From Oceanospirillaceae bacterium (lineage in GTDB: Bacteria; Pseudomonadota; Gammaproteobacteria; Pseudomonadales; Litoribrevibacteraceae): a stretch of 64,000 nucleotides of DNA. The stretch covers positions 62,001-126,000 of the forward strand of contig JADFAD010000014.1 of NCBI GenBank assembly GCA_015665455.1, written 5' to 3'. Numbering within the stretch: position 1 is the first letter of the stretch; each line of letters begins with the position of its first letter. Positions 8,741 through 18,279 of this stretch are shown in pieces. The notes under the pieces are model-generated. The model saw only the letters and a program-made list of their open reading frames with translations, had not been told where the DNA came from and ran no database searches. The translations under genes and the position numbers were made by a program.

Positions 8741-10207
8741 TTAATGCGTTTCTTGCCAGAGACGCCCGTCTTTAGCGAGAAGTAACGTAGCTGCTGCTGG
8801 CCCCCAAACTCCTCCATGATAAAATTCGGGTCTAGAACCGTGGTTTCTCCACGTTTGTAAAATGGGGTCAATCCACTTCCATGCGGTCAGTAATTCATCT
8901 TCGCGAAGAAACAACGTCGGGTTGCCATCAATGGCGTCTGCTAATAACCGCTCATAAGCATCCGGGACTCGATCTTCTCTGGCGTGCTCATCCGTTAAAC
9001 TGAGAAGCACAGGTTTAACACTCATGCCTTTACCTACGCGTTTTTCACACAGTTGCAGCTTGATGCCATCGTCGGGTTGCAAACGGAAAATCAGCTTGTT
9101 TGCCATGGCGGAGGCATGTTGCAACTCGAAAACGGAATGCGGTACTTCTTTAAACTGAACCACAATTTCACAGGCTCGGTCGGGCAGTCGCTTTCCTGTC
9201 CTTAAATAAAAGGGAGTACCTGCCCAACGCCAGTTATCAATTTCGACTTTCATTGCGACGAAGGTTTCAGTATCGCTGTGGGGGTCAACGCCGTCTTCAT
9301 TACGATATGATTGGGTTGGCTGACCGTTAAGAGAGCCTTCTTGATATTGGCCTCGAACCACATTTTCAGAGATGTGCTCGCCCACGAGAGGCTTCAAAGC
9401 TTTAAGTACTTTTACTTTCTCATCTCGAATGGATTCCGCATTTAATTGGGCGGGTGGTTCCATCGCAACCATACATAATAATTGTAGAAGATGATTTTGA
9501 ACCATGTCTCGCATGGCGCCTGCTGATTCATAAAACCCTGCGCGTTGTTCAACGCCTAAGGTCTCTGCAATGGTAATTTGAATGTGGTCGATGTAACGCT
9601 GGTTCCATTGGTGTTCAAAGATGGAGTTTGCGAAACGCAATGCGAGTAGGTTTTGAACGGTTTCTTTACCAAGGTAGTGATCAATGCGGTAGATCTGATC
9701 TTCACGGCAGTACTTATCGACTTCTTTACAGACCTTTTTCGCGCTTTCGTGATCCATACCGATGGGTTTTTCGAGTACAACCCTTGCCTCGCCTTCAAGC
9801 AACTGGTGACTATAGAGATGCTGGCAAATGGTGCCGTATAGGTCACTGTGCGTTGCTAGGTAATAAACTTTGGTGGTGTTTGGTTCGGTAAAATAGTGTT
9901 TCAGTCGATCTTGATAACTGGTTGGATCGGTAATGTCCATTTGCGCATAGCTGATGCGTTTCGAGAAACTGATCCATGTGTCTTCGTTAAATAAGCCGTC
10001 CGATAAGTGCTCTTGAAGGGACGATTTGACGATGTCCAAGAAACCGTCCCGATCGTAATCACGACGGGCAACTGCAATGATTTTACCTTCGGTATGAATA
10101 CGTTGATCAAGATGAAGGCAATACAGTGAAGGAATGAGCTTTCGGAGAGATAAATCCCCCGCAGCCCCAAATAAAATTAATTCAAACGCTCGTGATGGTA
10201 CTGGCAT
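8741..10207 (-). CDS. zwf: Glucose-6-phosphate 1-dehydrogenase
   Basis: It oxidises glucose-6-phosphate to the lactone with NADP(+), feeding the Entner-Doudoroff and pentose-phosphate routes. Landmarks are the N-terminal GAAGDLSLRKLIPSLY nucleotide-binding motif, the active-site RIDHYLGKETVQN segment, and FYLRTGKRL. The ATG at 10207 (488 residues) has GGAGA seven bases upstream and matches the usual length; the longer reading adds a Cys-rich 15-residue leader absent from the family. It is the first gene of the operon zwf-pgl-edd-eda. Confidence 0.96.
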   Translation of the reverse strand: MPVPSRAFELILFGAAGDLSLRKLIPSLYCLHLDQRIHTEGKIIAVARRDYDRDGFLDIVKSSLQEHLSDGLFNEDTWISFSKRISYAQMDITDPTSYQDRLKHYFTEPNTTKVYYLATHSDLYGTICQHLYSHQLLEGEARVVLEKPIGMDHESAKKVCKEVDKYCREDQIYRIDHYLGKETVQNLLALRFANSIFEHQWNQRYIDHIQITIAETLGVEQRAGFYESAGAMRDMVQNHLLQLLCMVAMEPPAQLNAESIRDEKVKVLKALKPLVGEHISENVVRGQYQEGSLNGQPTQSYRNEDGVDPHSDTETFVAMKVEIDNWRWAGTPFYLRTGKRLPDRACEIVVQFKEVPHSVFELQHASAMANKLIFRLQPDDGIKLQLCEKRVGKGMSVKPVLLSLTDEHAREDRVPDAYERLLADAIDGNPTLFLREDELLTAWKWIDPILQTWRNHGSRPEFYHGGVWGPAAATLLLAKDGRLWQETH

Positions 10208-10252
10208 AACGTCTCCTGCAAGGCGGCATTGTTTACAGGTGCATGAGGACAC

Positions 10253-10627
10253 ACTGGAAACCGTATTGCCGATGATGGACGTACAACTGATTCTTAGATT
10301 TAACTTATAAAATAATAAATGGTTCTGATTAAGTTTAGATGACTTGTTACAGCCAAAAGAAAAACAACTAAGAATTACTCGTCACTACACTCGGTAATTG
10401 AATAAGTATCTGATTACCATGCCATAATTAAATTGATCTGAGCAAGGGGCATTTTGGGACACAGTAGAGGTTTAAGAAGCAAAACGTTCTCAAAAAAAGA
10501 ACTGGGTTATCCCCTGACTTATATCAGCGTCTCATTCTCCGTGTTTGTTAACCTTTAATAATACAAAGTGATTCAGGCGGGTATTTTTTCCGGATGATGT
10601 CATTCGATGGTTGATGGGTGTTTTACT
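10253..10627. other. Divergent non-coding region between zwf and a lipoprotein gene
   Basis: About 375 bp hold no convincing gene. The region must carry the zwf operon promoter on the reverse strand and the lipoprotein promoter on the forward strand. It is AT-rich near 10300-10440 and includes a possible HexR half-match at 10423-10437. Confidence 0.6.
10423..10437. promoter_or_regulatory. Possible HexR operator
   Basis: CATAATTAAATTGAT shares the central AATTAAATT and 10 of 15 positions with the HexR palindrome TGTAATTAAATTACA, but both outer arms are imperfect. HexR is the usual KDPG-responsive repressor of zwf-edd-eda in gammaproteobacteria. The site is over 200 bp from the zwf start, so the call is weak. 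Confidence 0.3.
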
Positions 10628-11041
10628 ATGAATTCAATATCAAAAACGGTACGGCGGTGTGGTGCTTTTCTGATTTCAGGCGTCATCGCCTTAGGCATTA
10701 CAGGGTGCAGTGGCCATCCCGGCGCAGGTAATTGGGACGCAGATTCCAGCTCGTCTAATGAATATCAGCGCTTAGAAATAACCTTTGATGGAACGGGAGA
10801 ACTCGTCCCAAAGGAGTCTCAAGTCTCTGTATTACGATGCGTGTGGCAGGCGTCGAGTGCGGAGACCATTGGTATTAAGTGCAAGTCGTCTGATGCTTCG
10901 GTGGCCGATGTCGAGTTTGAAATGACCATTGAAAACAGTGCTCTAGGTGAAAGTAATAAAGCGACGCTGGTTTCTTCTAATCGAGTCGTGGCCGAGTTCG
11001 TTCGAGCACCATTTACTAAGAAATCCTTCGGACAAGAGTAA
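10628..11041 (+). CDS. Small lipoprotein of unknown function
   Basis: The product is about 137 residues. A lipoprotein signal (basic start, hydrophobic stretch, GITGC lipobox with the Cys near residue 27) is followed by a Ser-rich linker and a compact domain with two further Cys residues (RCVW and IKCKS) that could form a disulfide in the periplasm. I recognise no family. The ATG at 10628 is preferred to an earlier in-frame start because it places the basic n-region correctly. The next gene begins 8 bp after its stop, so the two are probably one transcript. Confidence 0.65.
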   Translation: MNSISKTVRRCGAFLISGVIALGITGCSGHPGAGNWDADSSSSNEYQRLEITFDGTGELVPKESQVSVLRCVWQASSAETIGIKCKSSDASVADVEFEMTIENSALGESNKATLVSSNRVVAEFVRAPFTKKSFGQE

Positions 11042-11049
11042 TCCTTAGG

Positions 11050-11838
11050 ATGATATTTCAGAGAATACTTCCTTTTAGTTGGTTATGGTTAGCATGGGTA
11101 CTGCTGGCGTTGGGAATGGAATCAAACGCTGAAACTTTAAATGAAGGACAGTACGTTCCTACGTTTTGGCTTAATCACCATGAAGGCGGTTCAATAAAAG
11201 CGCGGCATCAAGACGCGTTGGCAAGATGGTTCCAACGTGAGCATTGCCCATTGAAGATTGAGTTGGGAGTTGGAAAGAAAAAAGACGCTGCATTCCTGTT
11301 TGATGTTCGGGAGAAAAAATCCAATGAATTCAGTCGTCTTTGGCTGAGGGCTCGAACGGATGATCCCAGTCCTTTAACCGTTCATTGGCTAGTTAAGTCG
11401 AGCCTGTTTTTAGAGGATCTATCCAGCCTAAAGGGTGAACGTGTTGCTTTGTTTGATGAGCAATCCCTATCAGGTTACCAGCTACCTATGCGCCTTTTGT
11501 TGAAATCAGGTGTGAGCGCCAAAGACATTAGTGTGTATGGCGTATCTGAATATCAAGGCGCAATGGCGTTGCTGCTGCATGGGGATGTTATGGCTGCAGC
11601 GTTTCCTTCGCCGTTAATGTCTCGATGGTCTGACAAAAATAGTCTTGTGAGTTTAGGCATCAGTGATGTGACTCTTATTTCAGGTATTTGGTTGATGTCC
11701 GAATTAAATAAGGAGACTAAAAAAGCCTGTAAGAAAGCATTTTTGAAATTGTCTCGAAATAGCCGAAGAGACCAAAAAATGCGGGTTTTTCCTGAGTGGT
11801 TAATCGGATTTGAGGCAGTGACGTTGCACAATAGATAA
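11050..11838 (+). CDS. Periplasmic substrate-binding-like protein (PhnD/SsuA/TRAP-like fold)
   Basis: This 262-residue exported protein has a signal peptide ending near residue 27 (LGMESNAET). The rest resembles the PhnD-type type II binding-protein superfamily: SLKGERVALFDEQSLSGYQLPMRLLLKSGV corresponds to the family's conserved 'L.G..vaf....S.s.y..p...L...G' block, followed by a segment where ligand-bound proteins discriminate (YQGAMALLLHGDVMAAAFP). No permease or ATPase lies nearby, so it may be a sensor or an orphan. It is paired with the upstream lipoprotein. Confidence 0.6.
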   Translation: MIFQRILPFSWLWLAWVLLALGMESNAETLNEGQYVPTFWLNHHEGGSIKARHQDALARWFQREHCPLKIELGVGKKKDAAFLFDVREKKSNEFSRLWLRARTDDPSPLTVHWLVKSSLFLEDLSSLKGERVALFDEQSLSGYQLPMRLLLKSGVSAKDISVYGVSEYQGAMALLLHGDVMAAAFPSPLMSRWSDKNSLVSLGISDVTLISGIWLMSELNKETKKACKKAFLKLSRNSRRDQKMRVFPEWLIGFEAVTLHNR

Positions 11839-11950
11839 AAAAGTAATCTCCGCTTACATTCTAATAACGAACCGTTGCTAACATCGTCTTGTTGATTGCA
11901 TTAATAGGGTTCACACTTACTGTATGAATTTTGATCTATTGAGGTGAGGT

Positions 11951-12769
11951 ATGACGGTCAATTTTAGTACGGGTGCGCAACAAGCTGCTTTTTCGCGAAA
12001 TAGCATCCAAAATGACCCAAGTCAGAACTTTCAACGTATTAGTTCAGGCAGTCGAATAAACTCAGCCGCTGACGATGCGGCCGGATTGGTCATTGCCACC
12101 GAGTTCGATGCGTCGATTAGCGGTACCGAGCAGGCCATTCGCAACAGCAACGACGCCATTTCGTTAAGCCAAACGGCAGAAGGTGGTGTGAGTTCGATTC
12201 AAGACGATCTTCAACGCATCCGTGAATTAGCGGTGCAATCCTCAAACGGCACGCTGAATGATCAAGACAGACAAGGATTACAAGCCGAAGTAGATCAGTT
12301 GGTAGAAAACATCAGTGAAACCATTTCGAACAGTGATTTCAATGGCGTTTCTCTGTTGAACGATGACTCGAACGTTGATTTTCAGGTTGGTCCTGACGCG
12401 GGTGACACGTTAACGTTGGAGCGGGGCAATCTTGAGCAGCAATTAGATGACTTGGGTGTTAATGACATCGACATCAGTACTCAAGCGGGGGCGAGTGCCG
12501 CGCTTGATGTTGTTGATGAGGCGTTGGATGTGACGTCTGAAACGGCAGAGAATTTCGGTGCAAATCAGAACCGATTGGAATCCACCATTAATAACTTGTC
12601 CATTTCCGTGGAAAATGAATCTGCCGCAAAAAGTCGAATTGCTGACGCAGACTTAGCCAAAGAGATTTCAGATTTGGCAGCGAAGCTGGTGAAAGAGCAA
12701 GCACAAACCTCGGTTCAGGCGCAGTCTAATGATAACTTTAAGATCATGCTGAGGTTGTTTGAAGCATAA
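11951..12769 (+). CDS. Flagellin (short, isolated)
   Basis: The 272-residue protein has the conserved flagellin N-terminal D0/D1 helices (LSSG-type FQRISSGSRINSAADDAAGL, SNDAISLSQTAEGG, IRELAVQSSNGTLNDQDR) and the C-terminal D1/D0 helices (ESAAKSRIADADLAKEISDLAAKLVKEQAQTSV). There is almost no central variable domain. The extreme C-terminus reads IMLRLFEA instead of the usual ALSLL-type ending. No other flagellar gene is in the window, so it may be an accessory filament subunit. A clear terminator follows. Confidence 0.88.
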   Translation: MTVNFSTGAQQAAFSRNSIQNDPSQNFQRISSGSRINSAADDAAGLVIATEFDASISGTEQAIRNSNDAISLSQTAEGGVSSIQDDLQRIRELAVQSSNGTLNDQDRQGLQAEVDQLVENISETISNSDFNGVSLLNDDSNVDFQVGPDAGDTLTLERGNLEQQLDDLGVNDIDISTQAGASAALDVVDEALDVTSETAENFGANQNRLESTINNLSISVENESAAKSRIADADLAKEISDLAAKLVKEQAQTSVQAQSNDNFKIMLRLFEA

Positions 12770-12804
12770 GACTTTATCTGTATTGATCAACATTTGAACC
12801 TATC

Positions 12805-12830
12805 AAAAAGAGCTTCCATAGCTCTTTTTT
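12805..12830 (+). terminator. Rho-independent terminator after flagellin
   Basis: A perfect 10-bp stem (AAAAAGAGCT / AGCTCTTTTT) with a 5-nt loop, ending in a T-run, lies 36 bp past the flagellin stop. Confidence 0.9.
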
Positions 12831-13023
12831 ATTTGAGTAATCTCTAATGGAAGTGATGACTTTTTTTGTTAATCCGTGATTGGTTTCTCATAAGCACTTT
12901 TCGCATTATCAAGAGACGTGTACAGTTCTCTCTGGTGTTGCGTGCTTCTATTATTTGATGGGTAAATGGGGATGACCATTGAGCGCAGGAAGCAATCATG
13001 AAATATAAAAAGGATTATTTTCA

Positions 13024-14046
13024 ATGTCTTCTCAATCGTTTATCAAAAAAACCGTCATTGGTTCTTTGCTGGCTCTTGTGACAGCCGTTTCAAGTGTTGC
13101 TGTTGCAGCAGATAAAAGTTCATACGTATTAGCGACGGCGTCGACGGGGGGAACGTATTACCCTGTGGGCGTGGCGCTGGCGACCTTGACCAAAGTGAAG
13201 TTGGAACCAAAGCATAAGATTTCCATGTCAGCGATTAATTCTGCAGGTTCAGGCGAGAATGTAAAGTTATTGGCGGAAAATCAGGCGCAATTTGCCATTC
13301 TTCAGGGGCTTTACGGTGCTTGGGCTTGGGATGGAACCGGACGATTAAAGGCATCGGGTGAGCAAAAGAATTTACGTTCTGTTTCTATGTTATGGCAGAA
13401 CGTTGAGCAGTTTGTGATAAAGAACGAGTTTGCTAAAACAGGAACCGCGAAAGATCTGACAGGTCTTTCGGGTGAGAAATTCTCCATCGGTAAAAAGAAC
13501 TCGGGCACAGAAGGCTCTGGTCGCCAGATTCTATCGGGCTTAGGTGTGGACACCGATGCGATTAATATGGCGTATTTAGGCTACGGTGGCAGTGCCGATG
13601 CTTTGCAAAACGGTACGATTCAGGGGATGAACATACCGGCGGGAGTACCAACCAGTGCAGTGACTCGTGCATTTGCGGCTAACGGTAAAGGTATTCAGAT
13701 CTTGAACTTTACGGATGAGCAAATCCTTAAAGCCAACAACGGTATGAAGCTATGGACGCGCTTTGTGATTCCTGCAAATACTTATCCGGGCCAAACCGAA
13801 GCGGTTAACACTATGGCTCAGCCAAATTTCTTGGCAGTGCGTGATGATATTTCAGAAGACGATGTGTACTTGATTACCAAAACCATGTACGAAAGCTTAC
13901 CTTTCTTGAGCGCCATTCATAAAGCAACGAAAGCGATGAATATTGAGAAAGCCATTGCTGGCTTGCCTTTACCACTACACGCGGGTGCTGCGAAGTATTA
14001 TCGTGAAGTGGGTTTAGACATCCCAGAGCACTTGATTGCTCAATGA
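13024..14046 (+). CDS. TAXI-type TRAP transporter solute-binding protein
   Basis: This 340-residue periplasmic protein has a signal peptide cleaved near AVAA-DK (about residue 29) and the TAXI family opening: ATASTGGTYYPVGVALATL and a later SAINSAGSGENVKLLAENQAQFAILQG. It should capture a small organic acid or amino-acid-like ligand and deliver it to the fused permease encoded 100 bp downstream. A hairpin between the two genes may make the binding protein more abundant than the permease. Confidence 0.92.
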   Translation: MSSQSFIKKTVIGSLLALVTAVSSVAVAADKSSYVLATASTGGTYYPVGVALATLTKVKLEPKHKISMSAINSAGSGENVKLLAENQAQFAILQGLYGAWAWDGTGRLKASGEQKNLRSVSMLWQNVEQFVIKNEFAKTGTAKDLTGLSGEKFSIGKKNSGTEGSGRQILSGLGVDTDAINMAYLGYGGSADALQNGTIQGMNIPAGVPTSAVTRAFAANGKGIQILNFTDEQILKANNGMKLWTRFVIPANTYPGQTEAVNTMAQPNFLAVRDDISEDDVYLITKTMYESLPFLSAIHKATKAMNIEKAIAGLPLPLHAGAAKYYREVGLDIPEHLIAQ

Positions 14047-14081
14047 GTCTTTCTTAAGGTCTTTGAGCCTTTGTGAACTGG

Positions 14082-14111
14082 CAGTCTGAAGTATGTCTTC
14101 AGGCTGCTTTT
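14082..14111 (+). terminator. Intercistronic hairpin / partial terminator in the TRAP operon
   Basis: CAGTCTGAAG pairs with CTTCAGGCTG around a 5-nt loop (10 bp, one G-T pair) followed by CTTTTC. It lies between the binding protein and the permease and probably reduces read-through, a common arrangement for such operons. Confidence 0.7.
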
Positions 14112-14146
14112 CATAGTGTCATTACTCTTCAAATAACGGCGTTACT

Positions 14147-16246
14147 ATGTCTGCGGATACCTCATCCATTTTGGAACATAAGACTTTCATTACTCGCTTT
14201 GTGTATTGGATGGCCGTGCTGTTTGCGTTGGCTCACGTATACGCTAATACAATTGGTACATTTTCAGAGTTGTGGGTATCGGCTTTGCATTTCGGTGGCT
14301 TTGCATTATTAACGGCTTTGATCGTACCTTTGGTGAAGTCTTCTGAGGTACATCGTCGATCTAAATGGCAGCTTGGTGTGGATCTCTGTATTGGTATTGC
14401 AGCAGTCGCATCGACAGTGTATTTGGTGTTGTTTGAAGATGCTTTGTACGCACGAGGCGTGAATTTTAACACTGGGGATTGGGTGGCTTCGATTACCGCC
14501 ATTTTAGTGTCTATGGAAATGGCGCGCAGGACGGCTGGTTGGTTCATTCCTGTCCTGATCGCTATTGCGTTGAGTTATGTCTTTTGGTGGGGGCAATACG
14601 TCGATGGGGTGTTTGGCTTTCCCGGCTTGAGCTTGGAAACGGTGTTGTATCGCAGTTATTTCACAACTGAAGGTATGTTCGGCCAGATCGCTCGAATTTC
14701 TTGGACGTTTGTGTTCATGTTTATTTTGTTCGGGGCTTTTTTAGTTCGTTCCGGTGCAGGCGACTTTATTATCGATTTATCTCGTTCTGTGGCAGGTAAA
14801 ATGATCGGTGGGCCAGGCATTGTTGCTGTTATTGGTTCTGGGTTAATGGGCTCTGTATCGGGGTCATCCGTTGCGAACACTGTATCAACAGGGGTGATTA
14901 CGATTCCGTTGATGAAGCGGGCAGGTTTTCCACCAACGTTTGCAGCAGGCGTCGAAGCAGCGGCTTCGACGGGTGGGCAGTTGATGCCGCCGGTCATGGG
15001 TGCGGGTGTGTTTATTATGGCGTCTTACACACAAATTCCTTACCTTGATATTATTGCTTACGCTTCTTTACCTGCATTATTGTATTTTTTATCCGTGGGT
15101 TATTACGTTCGGGTGGAAGCGCAAAAACGACAAACACAAATCATTGATGAAAGTATTTCAACCCCATTAGAGGTCTTCAAAAAAGGTTGGTACAGCTTGT
15201 TACCTTTGGCGGTTTTGGTTGCGTTACTTATTTATGGTTTTACGCCGACGTACGCGGCGGGTTTAAGTATTCTCTCTGTGATTGCGGCTTCTTGGTTCGG
15301 ACCAAAGCCGATGAAAGTGAACGATGTGTTGGATTCTCTGGCACAGGGCTCGATGAACATGGCCACGACCTCCATGCTGTTGATTGCGGTAGGCTTGATC
15401 GTCAATGTCGTTGCGATGACGGGCATTGGTAATGTTTTTTCGTTGATGGTGACGGATTGGGCTGGCAACAGCTTGTTGATTACGGTGTTGCTGGTGGGGC
15501 TTGCTTCTCTGATTTTGGGCATGGGTTTACCCGTGACGGCATCTTACATTGTTCTGGCCACGCTTTCGGCACCCGCAATATATGGTTTGATTGCAGAAAA
15601 CTACCTTATTGAGATGATCATGGCTGGGCAGCTACCGGAGGCAGCCCAAGCGATATTCATGTTGGTGGCACCGGATCAATTGGCGGCGCTAAGCCAGAGC
15701 ATGACTCTGGAACAAGCGGAAGCGCTACTGGGGCAAGTCCCTGTGGATTATAAAATGCAGTTGATTGAATTGGCGCTGGCGCCTGAATTTTTAGCGATGA
15801 TTCTATTGACCTCTCACATGATTATTTTTTGGTTGTCGCAAGACAGTAATGTGACTCCTCCCGTATGTTTGACTGCGTTTGCGGCAGCGGCCATTGCTAA
15901 AACGCCCCCGATGAAGACCGGTTTAATGGCTTGGAAAATAGCGAAAGGTTTATACATTGTGCCTTTGTTGTTTGCTTACACTCGCTTTATTGGAGGATCA
16001 ATGGCTGAAATACTGGAAGTTTTCGTCTTTGCTGCAATTGGGTTGTACGCTCTTGTTGGATTTGTGGAGGGGCATTTGGAAGCCCCTTTGATGTGGTATC
16101 AGCGTTTGCTGTGTGGTGTAGCGGCCTTACTGATGATTTGGCCTCATCAAATGGTGGGGGTGAGCGTACTGGGCGCTCTGGTGTTTATGGTGATTTTCGG
16201 CATGAACTATCGAGTGCGTAAAGGAATCAACCTGACCGCTGCTTAA
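14147..16246 (+). CDS. TRAP transporter fused 4TM/12TM permease
   Basis: The 699-residue polytopic protein is the fused DctQ-DctM permease of the TAXI-type TRAP family. It has an N-terminal DctQ-like part with about four helices, then a large DctM domain containing the family's GSVSGSSVANTVSTG and GGQLMPPVMGAGVFIMA motifs and a repeated GLGMGLPVTASYIVL-type loop. It drives uptake with an ion gradient and works with the binding protein upstream. A charged loop near residues 480-540 separates two helix groups. Confidence 0.93.
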   Translation: MSADTSSILEHKTFITRFVYWMAVLFALAHVYANTIGTFSELWVSALHFGGFALLTALIVPLVKSSEVHRRSKWQLGVDLCIGIAAVASTVYLVLFEDALYARGVNFNTGDWVASITAILVSMEMARRTAGWFIPVLIAIALSYVFWWGQYVDGVFGFPGLSLETVLYRSYFTTEGMFGQIARISWTFVFMFILFGAFLVRSGAGDFIIDLSRSVAGKMIGGPGIVAVIGSGLMGSVSGSSVANTVSTGVITIPLMKRAGFPPTFAAGVEAAASTGGQLMPPVMGAGVFIMASYTQIPYLDIIAYASLPALLYFLSVGYYVRVEAQKRQTQIIDESISTPLEVFKKGWYSLLPLAVLVALLIYGFTPTYAAGLSILSVIAASWFGPKPMKVNDVLDSLAQGSMNMATTSMLLIAVGLIVNVVAMTGIGNVFSLMVTDWAGNSLLITVLLVGLASLILGMGLPVTASYIVLATLSAPAIYGLIAENYLIEMIMAGQLPEAAQAIFMLVAPDQLAALSQSMTLEQAEALLGQVPVDYKMQLIELALAPEFLAMILLTSHMIIFWLSQDSNVTPPVCLTAFAAAAIAKTPPMKTGLMAWKIAKGLYIVPLLFAYTRFIGGSMAEILEVFVFAAIGLYALVGFVEGHLEAPLMWYQRLLCGVAALLMIWPHQMVGVSVLGALVFMVIFGMNYRVRKGINLTAA

Positions 16247-16262
16247 TTAACATAACCAACGC

Positions 16263-17168
16263 TTAATGAAACAGCGCCGCTTTTTTTGCATAGCCCTCCG
16301 CTATGTAATCGATCAGCAATCGAGTCTTTTCAGGTAAGTACTTACTGTATGGGTAGACCGCATAAATGGGTAACTCTTTACTGGAATGCGTTGCCAGAAG
16401 CTCGACTAGTTTTCCTGAACTTAATTCTTTGTGAACCAATAACCTCGGGGTGTAGATGATGCCATGCCCTGCAATGGCGGCTTTTTTAAGCGCTATTTGA
16501 TTGTTAGAACTGACATTGCCTGAGACTTTGATGCTGTATTGCTTTTTGCCTTCTTTAAACAACCAATCGTTGGTGCCCGTTTCCATATAAGTGTAAGTCA
16601 GGCAGTTATGTGTCAGTAAGTCTTGGGGGCGTTGCGGTGGGCTCTGATTTTTTAAATAGTCAGGACTGGCACTGACCACCCATTTAGATTGCACCAGCAA
16701 CTTAGCAATTAAACTTGAATCAGGAAGGCTGGCGGTTCGAATCGCTAAGTCGACGCCTTTTGAAATTAAGTCCACCTGATGGTCTTCTAGCCGTAACTCC
16801 ACTTTGACCCTTGGGTATTTTTGACAAAACTCCGCCACCAATTCGGATATTAAATACTCGCCAGAGATGGTCGGGACACTCAGACACAGAGACCCCGACG
16901 GTTCACTGCTGACTTCAGTGACTGCTTTGATGGCGGTTTCAACCGATCGATCTACCTCTTGAGCGTGTTGATAAAGCAGCTGTCCTTCTTCGGTTAATTT
17001 CAGTGTACGCGTCGTTCGATGCAGCAACTGAACTCCCAGATGTTGCTCCAGTTGAGCGATGTGTTTACTGACAACGGAATTGGTCATGCCTGCACGCTCA
17101 GCCGCTTGGGTGAATGAGCCTGTTTCGACGACTTTATGGAATAACAATATACGGTCTGCAAGATTCAT
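16263..17168 (-). CDS. LysR family transcriptional regulator
   Basis: This 301-residue regulator has an N-terminal helix-turn-helix (residues about 1-60, FTQAAERAGMTNSVVSKHIAQLEQHLGVQLLHRTTRTLKLTEEG) and a type II periplasmic-binding-like effector domain. It resembles the CrgA/YafC/DmlR group. It converges with the TRAP permease (16 bp apart) and is divergent from the PfpI-like gene, which is the more likely target together with cidA-lrgB behind it. Confidence 0.92.
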   Translation of the reverse strand: MNLADRILLFHKVVETGSFTQAAERAGMTNSVVSKHIAQLEQHLGVQLLHRTTRTLKLTEEGQLLYQHAQEVDRSVETAIKAVTEVSSEPSGSLCLSVPTISGEYLISELVAEFCQKYPRVKVELRLEDHQVDLISKGVDLAIRTASLPDSSLIAKLLVQSKWVVSASPDYLKNQSPPQRPQDLLTHNCLTYTYMETGTNDWLFKEGKKQYSIKVSGNVSSNNQIALKKAAIAGHGIIYTPRLLVHKELSSGKLVELLATHSSKELPIYAVYPYSKYLPEKTRLLIDYIAEGYAKKAALFH

Positions 17169-17334
17169 AGTGCTCTGTTTTTTTTAATTATGTGATTTTA
17201 AGAAATAATGAAATTCTTTATATCTATATATCAATGAATTGTGTCTGCGTAAAGTAGCGCTATCTAAAAGGGACAGGGCTGACGCTTTGTTTTTCCATTT
17301 GATTTTTAAAGACCGAATAAAGAGGGCGTTCTGG

Positions 17335-17892
17335 ATGAAGAAGATATTATTGTTAGCTGGCGATTACGTTGAAGATTACGAAATCATGGTGCCGTTTCAA
17401 GCGTTACAAATGGTGGGCCATCAAGTCAGCGCAGTTTGCCCTGATAAGATCGCAGGTGACACGGTAATAACCGCTATTCATGATTTTGAGGGTGATCAAA
17501 CTTACAGTGAAAAGCCGGGCCATCGGTTTGAATTGAACGCAAGTTTTGATGACATCAATGTGGAGGCGTTTGATGCCTTAGTGATTCCTGGTGGTCGTGC
17601 GCCTGAGTATCTTCGTTTGAATAAACGTGTATTAGATATCGTTGCGCATTTCATGATAAAGAATAAGCCTGTAGCCGCTGTATGCCACGGAACTCAATTA
17701 TTAACAGCAGCGGGTGTTTTGAACGAGCGTACATGCACTGGCTACCCTACGGTCGCTCCTGAGGTGATTGCTGTCGGTGGTCAATACGAAGAAATAGCTG
17801 TGGATGATGTGCTGGTGGATGGGAATTTAGTGACTGCGCCTGCTTGGCCTGCGCACCCTAAATGGTTAGCCGCATTTTTAGCGATACTTTAA
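17335..17892 (+). CDS. DJ-1/PfpI family protein
   Basis: The 185-residue protein has the class I glutamine amidotransferase-like fold of DJ-1/PfpI. There is an acidic residue in the [12 protein letters not shown] segment, then [15 protein letters not shown], and the nucleophile elbow [15 protein letters not shown] with the reactive Cys and adjacent His. Members act as proteases, chaperones or glyoxal-protein deglycases, so the specific role is open. The ATG at 17335 is used because the frame upstream has no family similarity. It overlaps no neighbour but precedes the CidA-like gene by 41 bp. Confidence 0.88.
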   Translation: MKKILLLAGDYVEDYEIMVPFQALQMVGHQVSAVCPDKIAGDTVITAIHDFEGDQTYSEKPGHRFELNASFDDINVEAFDALVIPGGRAPEYLRLNKRVLDIVAHFMIKNKPVAAVCHGTQLLTAAGVLNERTCTGYPTVAPEVIAVGGQYEEIAVDDVLVDGNLVTAPAWPAHPKWLAAFLAIL

Positions 17893-17933
17893 TTGCTGCC
17901 GGATCATTATTGCAAAATGAGGAGAGGTGCAAC

Positions 17934-18275
17934 GTGTTACAAGGCTTGGCGCTAACGATTGGGTTTTATGGGGTAGGTGAATTGACTCAGGAAGGTTTGG
18001 GAATCCCTGTACCGGGCTCAATCATTGGTATGTTGTTCCTCTTTGTTTATTTGGTGTTCCGAAAACAGGTGTCTGAGTCACTCCAGCAAAGCAGTCAGTT
18101 GTTGATTAAGAACTTAGCGTTACTGCTGATACCCAGTTCTGTAGGGGTTATCACATGCGCTGCATTGGTGGAAAAACAAGGATTAGCCATGGCGTTTACG
18201 CTAAGCATTTCCATTGTGTTTTCTTTAATCATGACCGCTTGGTTATTGTCTCGACTTAGCCTGAATCGCAGCTAG
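17934..18275 (+). CDS. CidA/LrgA family membrane protein
   Basis: This small integral membrane protein (about 113 residues, four helices) carries the CidA/LrgA motif GIPVPGSIIGMLFLF. The family is holin-like and has been linked to murein hydrolase export, and more recently to pyruvate or small-molecule transport. The GTG at 17934 is chosen because GGAGAGG lies 7 nt upstream, whereas a longer start would overlap the PfpI-like gene. LrgB follows 4 bp after its stop. Confidence 0.88.
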   Translation: MLQGLALTIGFYGVGELTQEGLGIPVPGSIIGMLFLFVYLVFRKQVSESLQQSSQLLIKNLALLLIPSSVGVITCAALVEKQGLAMAFTLSISIVFSLIMTAWLLSRLSLNRS

Positions 18276-18279
18276 TGGT

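Noticed and set aside
11838-11951. A sigma-28 or sigma-54 promoter ahead of flagellin
   Set aside because: No convincing match to either consensus was found in the short gap.
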